IMG/VR virus record: IMGVR_UViG_3300032315_001572
Span: 1 to 64,000 of that record
DNA from: a virus
Direction: 5' to 3' (one strand)
Length of the DNA stretch: 64,000 nucleotides
A model generated the notes under the pieces. The model ran no database searches. It was not told the origin of the DNA and was given only the letters and a program-made list of their open reading frames with translations. Positions within the stretch are counted from its first letter, which is position 1, and every line of letters starts with the position of its first letter. This document shows positions 57,263 to 64,000 of the stretch, piece after piece. The position numbers were made by a program, and so were the translations under genes.

Positions 57263-57775
57263 TTATGCTGAGTACCAAATTGTTCTTATATTGCGAAAGG
57301 CATTCCTTCCAACTGGATCATAAACTCCTGGAATAGTATCATCCCCAGCGACTTGCAAAGGAGTAACTTCATTAAGTTCATATTTATTAACGAAATCTTG
57401 TAGTTCGTCATATTCTTGTTTTCTAACTGATATGTAACTTTTTAAGATTTCATTTTTATTAGCTTTTTGAACGCTACCAATATCATCTTTAATTGTAATA
57501 AAGTCTGTTGAGGCTAGACTTCCTGTGCTTTTGATTCTAAGATCGAAAAAATATACAGAATACATTTTTTTAAATATATATTTTTCAGCGTCACCAAGAT
57601 TGGGGTTAATCTCCAAGGTAGTACTATCAACTTCGAATGGTCTATTTATTAGATTACCAAGTCCACCAATATTTCTTCTTACCCAAGCAGCTATAGCCGC
57701 AATACTAAGATCACTAGGTTCGCCCAATTCTTCGTATATTTCTTGAGCAATAGATGTTACTGTATTTATAATCAT
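57263..57775 (-). CDS. Head-tail connector-like protein (170 aa)
   Basis: The protein is predicted helical: I-A-Q-E-I-Y-E-E-L-G near the N-terminus, I-A-A-I-A-A-W-V-R-R-N near residue 26 and a long C-terminal helix (I-S-V-R-K-Q-E-Y-D-E-L). Helical connector proteins such as the gp6/gp15 type have this outline. It is the first gene after the fibre genes and has its own late-type motif 7 nt before ATG 57775. A second ATG at 57779 is in another frame. Confidence 0.68.
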   Translation of the reverse strand: MIINTVTSIAQEIYEELGEPSDLSIAAIAAWVRRNIGGLGNLINRPFEVDSTTLEINPNLGDAEKYIFKKMYSVYFFDLRIKSTGSLASTDFITIKDDIGSVQKANKNEILKSYISVRKQEYDELQDFVNKYELNEVTPLQVAGDDTIPGVYDPVGRNAFRNIRTIWYSA

Positions 57776-57782
57776 ACATTAA

Positions 57783-57790
57783 ATTACACT
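57783..57790 (-). promoter_or_regulatory. Late-type promoter AGTGTAAT of the connector operon
   Basis: Minus-strand AGTGTAAT (in TATAGTGTAAT context) ends 7 nt before ATG 57775. No TTGACA-like element is present at the expected -35 position. Confidence 0.65.
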
Positions 57791-57818
57791 ATATGTTATA
57801 TTTTATTTATAAATAATA

Positions 57819-59702
57819 TTACCAAGAACCAATTGCTGATCTACGCCAATTATTATCAGATATGCAAAAATATGAATAATTTTGATCTAATGCCATTTGA
57901 CCAGATGTTCCAGCGCTATTTGGGGTAGGTGGAGGAGATACAAGAGATGTTCCTCCACCACCATTTATTGTAATTGCAGCTGTTGATCCACCAACAGAAA
58001 CAGATACTCCACCCCCAATAAAATTTAAAGTAGAAGCAGAGCCTTGAGAAGATCCTTCGTCTTGAATTGTTATTAGTGAAGCTATTCCTTCGCCACTCAA
58101 TAAAACTCCAGTTCCATTTACAGTTGGTCGAGACGCAAAAGTTTTAACTCCACTAATAATTTGATTGCCAGTATTGTAAACTACATTAGACGCAGTTAAA
58201 CCTCCACTTACAATATTTAATCCATCAGAAGTTATTCGTGCTATTGTCCTCGCTGCGGTAGTACCTCCAATGTGGAATTCAACAGCAGTATTTGGAGTTT
58301 GAGTCCCAATATCTAAGTTTCCACCATTAATAAATAAGTAACCATCATAAGCACTACCATTACTAAAGTTTGGATCGTTGTATCCACTATTATTTATTCC
58401 AAGATCAAGATAATTAGATGAATCATTACCATTATTTGCAGTGATAACCAAGTCGGCAGTAGCATTGGTTCCAGTTGCTCTATTTTGTATATTAATTTGT
58501 ATATAAGTGTTACCACTTCCAACTATTGATAAGGGGTTATTTGGTAAGGATAAAGGTGTTATTCCAGAAAGCGAAAATACTCCAGAATTAACAAAAGTTT
58601 TGTTTCCAGAAATAATTTGATTTCCAGTAATATAAACTATAGTGCTTGATAATAATCCTCCTTGAGAAATGCCAGAAACATAACCGCTAAGTGAATTAAT
58701 CTTATTATCTAACCTGCTTCCAGTATTGAATGTTTGCCCGCTGAAAATAATATCTTGAGAATTAACGTATCCACTAAGACTATTAATCTTGTTATCGAGT
58801 CTACTACCTGTGTTAAATGTTTGACCGCTGAAAATAATATCTTGAAAGTTTACATAACCACTGAGTGCGTTGATTTTGTTGTCTAACCTGCTACCTGTGT
58901 TAAATGTTTGTCCACTAAATATAATGTTCTGAGAATTAACATAGCCACTGAGTGAATTTATTTTATTATCCAAAGTTGAACCTGTTGCAAATAAATTACT
59001 AGTTGAGGCGAAAGAATTCGTATTAATTCCTGTTATTAATCTATTTCCACTTACGACTGGTGCAACATCAAAAGTTTTGATTCCAAAGATAATTTGATTT
59101 CCAGTTGTGTAAACGATATTATCTCCAGTGGCAACAACTGTAACTACTATTGGATCTCCACTTAATAAAAATCCTGTGCCATTTACGGTAGGACGAACTC
59201 CAAAATTAATTCTATTTCCAGAAACTACAAAAAGATTATCTTGAGTAGAATCGCCAAAGAATGTGTCTTGCGCAAAAGTTTTCTTTCCAGAGATGATTTG
59301 GTCACCAGTTGTATAGACGATTGTATTCGGTAAAATAACGCTAGAAGCTTCGCCACTTAGTAGTACTCCTGTTCCATTAACTGTTGGACGACTTATGAAA
59401 TTTTTGATACCAGAAATTGTTTGATTGCCAGTAGTATAAACAATAGTTGCTGGCAAGGTTACATTTGCTGCTTCTCCACTTAACAATACTCCCGTGCCAT
59501 TTACTGTAGGACGAGAAGCAAAAGTTTTGACTCCACTTATAGTTTGATCTCCAGTATTATAAACTAAATTAGAAGCAACTACTGGAAAATTACTATCTAT
59601 ATTAAGATTTCTTACAAATATACCAGAAACATCATCTTTAAGATAAAATCTTTGACCAGATGATACTCCTGTATTTGAGAAATGAAATATTTGATTGCTC
59701 AT
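57819..59702 (-). CDS. Repeat-rich tail fibre or virion decoration protein (627 aa)
   Basis: The protein contains repeated beta units. There are several copies of V-Y-T-T-G-N-Q-x-I-S-G-x-K-x-F, four copies of V-N-G-T-G-x-L-L-S-G-E/D and four copies of T-G-S-x-L-D-N-K-I-N-x-L-S-G-Y followed by V-N-S-Q and F-S-G-Q-T-F. The L-D-N-K-I-N units look like short coiled-coil segments, common in trimeric fibres. The C-terminus, S-G-Q-M-A-L-D-Q-N-Y-S-Y-F-C-I, then N-N-W-R-R, is a widespread fibre tip motif of marine phages. It shares its repeats with the gene at 62041. It starts 9 nt after the solenoid gene's stop. Confidence 0.85.
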   Translation of the reverse strand: MSNQIFHFSNTGVSSGQRFYLKDDVSGIFVRNLNIDSNFPVVASNLVYNTGDQTISGVKTFASRPTVNGTGVLLSGEAANVTLPATIVYTTGNQTISGIKNFISRPTVNGTGVLLSGEASSVILPNTIVYTTGDQIISGKKTFAQDTFFGDSTQDNLFVVSGNRINFGVRPTVNGTGFLLSGDPIVVTVVATGDNIVYTTGNQIIFGIKTFDVAPVVSGNRLITGINTNSFASTSNLFATGSTLDNKINSLSGYVNSQNIIFSGQTFNTGSRLDNKINALSGYVNFQDIIFSGQTFNTGSRLDNKINSLSGYVNSQDIIFSGQTFNTGSRLDNKINSLSGYVSGISQGGLLSSTIVYITGNQIISGNKTFVNSGVFSLSGITPLSLPNNPLSIVGSGNTYIQINIQNRATGTNATADLVITANNGNDSSNYLDLGINNSGYNDPNFSNGSAYDGYLFINGGNLDIGTQTPNTAVEFHIGGTTAARTIARITSDGLNIVSGGLTASNVVYNTGNQIISGVKTFASRPTVNGTGVLLSGEGIASLITIQDEGSSQGSASTLNFIGGGVSVSVGGSTAAITINGGGGTSLVSPPPTPNSAGTSGQMALDQNYSYFCISDNNWRRSAIGSW

Positions 59703-59711
59703 TTTGATATA

Positions 59712-62039
59712 TTATAGGTTAAATGAACCAATTCCTCCAAAGCAATCTTTTAAAATTCCACTAATAGTACCACCATTATTATAACCACTACCAAATGAAT
59801 AATTTCCACCAGTGCAATTTGTAAGAGTTCCACTAATAACGCCACCAAGAAAACCACCACTAGCAAATGAATAATCTCCACCAGTGCAATCTGTAAGAGC
59901 TCCAGTAATTCCAGCTCCGACATCATAACCACCACCACCAGTATAATCACCACTAGCAAATGAATTATTTCCACCAGAGCAATTTTTAAGAGTTCCACTA
60001 ATAGTGTAACCAAAATAACCACTACTAAATGAATGATCTCCACCAGTGCAATTTATTAAAACTGCAGTTGAACTAATAGTGCCACCAATTGTAGAACCAC
60101 CAACATTTAGACCATTAGAACTAGCAAATGAACTATTTCCACCAGTGCAATCTGTAAGAGTTCCACTAATAGTGCCACCAGCACTAGCACCACTACCACC
60201 ACTAGCAAACGAATTATCTCCACCAGTGCAGCCTGTTAAAGTTCCACTAATAGTACCACCACCATTATTAACACCACTAGCAAACGAATAGTCTCCACCA
60301 GTGCAATTTGTTAAAACTGCAGTTGAATTTATAGTGCCACCACCAAAACCACTACCACCAAATGAAAAATCTCCACCAGTGCAATTTGTAAGAGTTCCAC
60401 TAATAGTGCCACTATTGCCGCCAAATGAATAGTCTCCGCCTGTGCAACCTATAAAATTTCCACTAGCACTATTACCACTGCCAAATGAATTATCTCCACC
60501 AGTGCAATTTGTAAAGTCTCCACTTGCACTTCCACCACCTCCGCCAAATGAACTATTTCCACCATTGCAATTTGTAAAGTCTCCACTTGCATTTCCAAGA
60601 TTTCCGCCAAATGAATTATCTCCACCAGTGCAATCTTTAAAAGTTCCACTAGCATTATTACCACCGCCAAATGAATTATCTCCACCAGTGCAATTTGTAA
60701 AGTCTCCACTTGCACTTCCATTGTAGCCAAATGAATTATCTCCACCAGTGCAATTTGTTAAAACTGCAGTTGAATTAATAGTACCACCACCAAAACCACC
60801 ACCAGCAAACGAATAGTTTCTACCTTTGCAATTTTCTAAAACTGAAGTTGAATCAATAGTGCCACCGCTATTACCACCACCAGCAAACGAATAGTTTCCA
60901 CCAGTGCAATCTTTTAAAGTTCCACTAATAGTACCACCATTAATATTACCGCCAGCAAATGAATAATCTCCGCCAGTACAATTTGTAAAAGTTCCACTTG
61001 CAGTTCCTTCACCAGCAAATGAATAGTTTCCACCAGTGCAATCTTTTAAAGTTCCACTAATATTACCACCATTAACATTACCACCACCAAATGAATAATC
61101 TCCACCAGAGCAATTTTCTAAAACTGCAGTTGAATCAATAGTGCCACCGCTATTACCACCACCAGCAAACGAATAGTTTCCACCAGTGCAATCTTTTAAA
61201 GTTCCACTAATAGTACCACCATTAACATTACCACCACCAAATGAATAATCTCCGCCAGAGCAATTTGTTAAAACTGCGGTTGAACTAATAGTAGAACCAC
61301 TCGCACCACTCCCACCAAATGAATAGTTTCCACCAGTGCAATTTGTAAAGTTTCCACTTACGGCTCCATTGTTTCCGCCAAATGAAACAGCTCCGCCAGT
61401 GCAATCTGTAAAAGTTCCACTTGCAGCTCCGCCAGAGCCAAATGAGCTAGTTCCACCAGAGCAATTTGTAAAGTTTCCACTTGCAGTTCCATTACCACCA
61501 AATGAATAGTTTCCACCAGTGCAATCTGTAAAAGTTCCACTATACTCTATATAACTCCTCATGCCCCAACTAGAATTTGCATCAGAAATAAATAATACAT
61601 TTTCTGCATATGTTAAATTTAAATTAGTATTTGGAAAATAAGCTGCTGGATCAGTATTATCGCCATTCATAGAATAAGTTGTATTACTATTTTCTATTGT
61701 TAGATTAAATAATTTAACATCATTTGCAGTTTGTTGTACTGTGCCTCGATTTGGTTGATCAATATCACTTGTGATATAATGCTTGCTTCTATCTGAAGTA
61801 GAGCCAACTATATCAACATATTGAGTATCAAGAATTAAACTTTGAGTTCCAAGATTATAAGTTGCTGGTGGTAAAATAACAGCTAATCTATTAACAGTTG
61901 ACAAAGATGCGCCGTTAGGAGTTACTGTTTTTGCAAGAGCGTAAGCTGCTAAAAGATTATTACCATTAACTATAGCATTATCTGTTACTTTCACAGTAAC
62001 ATAATTGGCGCTATTTAACTTATTTAGTACATCAGCCAT
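59712..62039 (-). CDS. Beta-solenoid virion protein with 26 Cys-bearing repeats (775 aa)
   Basis: The N-terminal 165 residues look like the start of a pectate-lyase-type parallel beta-helix (V-N-R-L-A-V-I-L-P-P-A-T-Y near residue 48). From residue 173 to 766 it has 26 degenerate repeats averaging 24 residues with the core C-T-G-G-D/N-x-S-F-G/A-G/S, then S/T-I-S-G-T-L/F-x-N/D. Each repeat has exactly one Cys and one Phe at fixed places, and I find no other Cys in the protein. A beta-solenoid with stacked Cys and Phe ladders follows. No catalytic residues are obvious. It may be a fibre shaft, a surface spike or a receptor-binding element. It lies between two related fibre genes. Confidence 0.85.
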   Translation of the reverse strand: MADVLNKLNSANYVTVKVTDNAIVNGNNLLAAYALAKTVTPNGASLSTVNRLAVILPPATYNLGTQSLILDTQYVDIVGSTSDRSKHYITSDIDQPNRGTVQQTANDVKLFNLTIENSNTTYSMNGDNTDPAAYFPNTNLNLTYAENVLFISDANSSWGMRSYIEYSGTFTDCTGGNYSFGGNGTASGNFTNCSGGTSSFGSGGAASGTFTDCTGGAVSFGGNNGAVSGNFTNCTGGNYSFGGSGASGSTISSTAVLTNCSGGDYSFGGGNVNGGTISGTLKDCTGGNYSFAGGGNSGGTIDSTAVLENCSGGDYSFGGGNVNGGNISGTLKDCTGGNYSFAGEGTASGTFTNCTGGDYSFAGGNINGGTISGTLKDCTGGNYSFAGGGNSGGTIDSTSVLENCKGRNYSFAGGGFGGGTINSTAVLTNCTGGDNSFGYNGSASGDFTNCTGGDNSFGGGNNASGTFKDCTGGDNSFGGNLGNASGDFTNCNGGNSSFGGGGGSASGDFTNCTGGDNSFGSGNSASGNFIGCTGGDYSFGGNSGTISGTLTNCTGGDFSFGGSGFGGGTINSTAVLTNCTGGDYSFASGVNNGGGTISGTLTGCTGGDNSFASGGSGASAGGTISGTLTDCTGGNSSFASSNGLNVGGSTIGGTISSTAVLINCTGGDHSFSSGYFGYTISGTLKNCSGGNNSFASGDYTGGGGYDVGAGITGALTDCTGGDYSFASGGFLGGVISGTLTNCTGGNYSFGSGYNNGGTISGILKDCFGGIGSFNL
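59735..61545. repeat. Array of 26 coding repeats, average 71 bp
   Basis: The DNA repeats encode the C-T-G-G-x-x-S-F-G solenoid turns of the 775-aa protein. They keep reading frame throughout and differ by whole-codon insertions in the loops, as expected from in-frame recombination between repeats. They are not CRISPR-like, because the units are contiguous and coding. Confidence 0.9.
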
Positions 62040-62040
62040 T

Positions 62041-64000
62041 TTAACTTACTCCTGCGCTTACACTAAGACTTATCCATCCTGTGTAACCTATATTATTTAC
62101 ACCCAAGAGTTGCAAGCTTTCGTTCTTATAAAGATTAATATTAGAGAATCCATCTATAGTTCTTTGACCAGATCCTGTTATTAACAATATTCCAGTATTT
62201 AAATTCTTAACATAATAATTTATACCAGAAGTTATGCCACTAGGCAAAGTTCCTATTATATTATTTGAACTATTAGCAATATTTATATAAGTATTACCAA
62301 AAATAAAATTACTATTAACATAATTATAAGATGAAAGTTTCTTATTTGTTATTTGAAGAGTATCAAAAGAACCTGTATTAGCAAAAGTTTTGATTCCACT
62401 TATAGTTTGGTTTCCAGTAATATAAACAATAGAGCTTGGTAATGTACCACCAGCAGATATTCCAGAAACATATCCACTTAAAGCATTAATCTTATTGTCA
62501 AGTCTACTTCCAGTGTTGAAAGTTTGACCACTGAACACTATGTCTTGAGCGTTAACATATCCGCTTAGACTATTGATCTTACCATCTAATCTACTACCAG
62601 TATTAAAAGTTTGACCGCTGAAAATAATATCTTGAGTATTGACGTATCCACTCAGCGAGTTGATCTTATTGTCAAGTCTGCTACCAGTATTGAAAATTTG
62701 ACCACTAGCGCTTTGAGAATTTACGTATCCACTTAAAGAGTTAATTTTATTATCAAGAACAGATCCAGTAGTAAATAAATTAGCATTTGTGGCATAAGGA
62801 TTAAGATTAACTCCTGTTATCAATCTATTGCCACTTACGACAGGGAAAAGATCAAATGTTTTAATCCCAGAGATTGTTTGATTACCTTGATCATAAACTA
62901 TTCCTGTACCATTTACTGTTGGGTAAACTCCGAAACTTATAGTGTTTCCAGAAATTACTAAAATATTATCTTGAGTTTGGTCACCAACTATAACATTTTC
63001 AGCAAAGTTTTTATTGCCAGAGATAGTTTGGTTTCCAGTCGTATAAACAATCGTAGTTGGTAAAGTTATAGATTTGCTATCAACATAACCGCTCAAAGCA
63101 TTGATCTTGGTATCTAATCTACTACCAGTATTAAACGTTTGCCCACTAAATACTATGTCTTGGGAATTAACATATCCACTTAAGGTATTAATCTTATTGT
63201 CTAGAGTCGATCCTGTTGCGAATAAATTAGCAATTGTAGCATAAGAACCAAGTTGTGCTGATCCAGTTAAAACTTGATTTCCACTGATATATATACTATT
63301 ATATACATTAATAGAAGAGTTACCAGTTATTAGAATATCTATTCCTGATAAGAACAGTTTATCAATATTCGAAACTTTGACATTGTTAAAACTTCCAGTT
63401 CCAGATACGGCTATATTGTTAAGGAAGGTTTTATTACCAGAGATAAGTTGATCGCCAGTTGTATAAACGATTGTATTTGGTAAGATGACAGCAGAAACTT
63501 CTCCACTCAATAAAACTCCAGTTCCATTAACTGTTGGACGAACTCCAAAAGTAATTTGATTTCCTGAAATTACTAAAAGATTGTCTTGAGTTTGGTCGCC
63601 AACTGTAACGTTTTCAGCAAAGTTTTTATTGCCAGAGATAGTTTGATTTCCAGTGATGTATACTATACTATTTGGAAGTAGTCCCCCAGCAGAAATGCCA
63701 GAAATGTAACCACTTAAAGCATTAATTTTGTTATCTAAAATTGAACCTGTGGTAAATAATTGAGCGTCGGTTGCAAATGTAGCGTTCAAGCTCCCAGTAT
63801 ACCCCGTAAATAATCCACTTAAGGCAACAATGCTATTATACAAATTAGATCCACTTGAAGCTATCTGTCCGCTTAATATAATATTTTGAGAATTAGTATA
63901 TCCACTTAGCGCATTAATCTTATTGTCTAATATACTTCCAGTATTCACTATGATCGGATTAAGTTCTCCACTTAAAACAACTCCTGTACCATTTACAGTA
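62041..64000 (-). CDS. Repeat-rich tail fibre-type protein, 5' end beyond window (partial)
   Basis: The frame is open to the window edge; a GTG at 63948 lies within repeat sequence (N-P-I-I-V-N-T-G-S) and upstream codons continue the fibre repeat V-N-G-T-G-V-V-L-S-G-E, so the true start lies outside. The part seen (about 650 residues) has eight copies of T-G-S-x-L-D-x-K-I-N-x-L-S-G-Y, several V-Y-T-T-G-N-Q-T-I-S-G units and V-N-G-T-G units, like the 57819 gene. The last 100 residues (from about N-T-G-S-F-D-T-L-Q-I) form a distinct beta domain ending I-G-Y-T-G-W-I-S-L. It is likely a long, trimeric fibre. Confidence 0.85.
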   Translation of the reverse strand, partial: TVNGTGVVLSGELNPIIVNTGSILDNKINALSGYTNSQNIILSGQIASSGSNLYNSIVALSGLFTGYTGSLNATFATDAQLFTTGSILDNKINALSGYISGISAGGLLPNSIVYITGNQTISGNKNFAENVTVGDQTQDNLLVISGNQITFGVRPTVNGTGVLLSGEVSAVILPNTIVYTTGDQLISGNKTFLNNIAVSGTGSFNNVKVSNIDKLFLSGIDILITGNSSINVYNSIYISGNQVLTGSAQLGSYATIANLFATGSTLDNKINTLSGYVNSQDIVFSGQTFNTGSRLDTKINALSGYVDSKSITLPTTIVYTTGNQTISGNKNFAENVIVGDQTQDNILVISGNTISFGVYPTVNGTGIVYDQGNQTISGIKTFDLFPVVSGNRLITGVNLNPYATNANLFTTGSVLDNKINSLSGYVNSQSASGQIFNTGSRLDNKINSLSGYVNTQDIIFSGQTFNTGSRLDGKINSLSGYVNAQDIVFSGQTFNTGSRLDNKINALSGYVSGISAGGTLPSSIVYITGNQTISGIKTFANTGSFDTLQITNKKLSSYNYVNSNFIFGNTYINIANSSNNIIGTLPSGITSGINYYVKNLNTGILLITGSGQRTIDGFSNINLYKNESLQLLGVNNIGYTGWISLSVSAGVS

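Noticed and set aside
60046-60726. Long Pro/Leu-rich frames on the plus strand within the solenoid gene
   Set aside because: They mirror the C-T-G-G repeats on the other strand and have no start context or motif; the minus frame explains the region.
59735-61545. Regular repeats of about 70 bp resembling a CRISPR or satellite array
   Set aside because: The repeats are contiguous, stay in one minus-strand frame and encode the solenoid protein; there are no spacers and no cas genes.
57819-64000. Diversity-generating retroelement acting on the fibre genes
   Set aside because: No reverse transcriptase or template repeat is visible; the repeats are ordinary fibre units.

Overview
The window is a gene-dense, AT-rich piece of a tailed double-stranded DNA phage genome. 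It has a siphovirus tail module with lambda-type tail-tip genes, a phage-style DNA replication block, no rRNA, no tRNA and no integrase. The host cannot be named from the sequence. The low GC content, the many 4-nt ATGA start/stop overlaps and a virion-type fibre C-terminus fit a lytic phage of a low-GC bacterium. The window cuts through the genome: the last gene runs off the right end, and head, terminase and lysis genes are not present.

Layout. 5-392 is a phage-encoded tmRNA. 408-1691 (minus) is an isolated protein of unknown function. 1759-19133 (plus) is a glycan island of twenty genes. It holds glycosyltransferases resembling families GT2, GT4, GT8, GT10, GT11, GT17, GT25, GT32, GT47 and GT61, FkbM- and TylF-type methyltransferases, a glycosyltransferase-like/P-loop kinase fusion, a HAD phosphatase, a GDPD-like protein, a tandem nucleotidyltransferase and GDP-mannose 4,6-dehydratase. 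19170-35035 is mostly replication and recombination: RecA, a Vsr-fold nuclease, DnaB, ThyX, a primase-like protein, a Cas4/AddB-like nuclease, DNA polymerase III alpha split into a PHP gene and a polymerase gene with a DEDDh exonuclease between them, a candidate SSB and a candidate annealing protein. Two more glycosyltransferase-like genes (31108-34190) lie inside it. Three minus-strand orphans (408, 21021, 35042) interrupt the left half.

The right half is virion assembly. On the plus strand, 37924-46008 carries counterparts of lambda gpM, gpL, gpK, gpI and gpJ plus one unknown protein. On the minus strand, from right to left, are two repeat-rich fibre proteins flanking a 26-repeat Cys-ladder solenoid, head-tail connector genes, the tail tube protein, four small chaperone-region genes and a 1902-residue tape measure protein. 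Tape measure and tail-tip blocks converge with a single base between their stop codons, so the usual lambda order is kept but the tip block is inverted.

Two promoter classes can be read by eye. Replication-type genes have sigma70-like boxes (TTGA.. / 17 bp / TATCAT or similar) placed so that transcription should begin within about 0-4 nt of the ATG, implying leaderless mRNAs. Virion-type genes, including the minus-strand orphans, share a different motif, AGTGTAAT, usually 7-8 nt before the start codon or 20-37 nt before it when a Shine-Dalgarno is present. The second motif looks like a dedicated late promoter and, if real, is the best lead to an undescribed regulatory system here. The other main leads are the glycan island with its GDP-fucose logic, the lambda gpL homologue with a module inserted between its iron-sulfur cysteine pairs, the split polymerase and the Cys-ladder solenoid.
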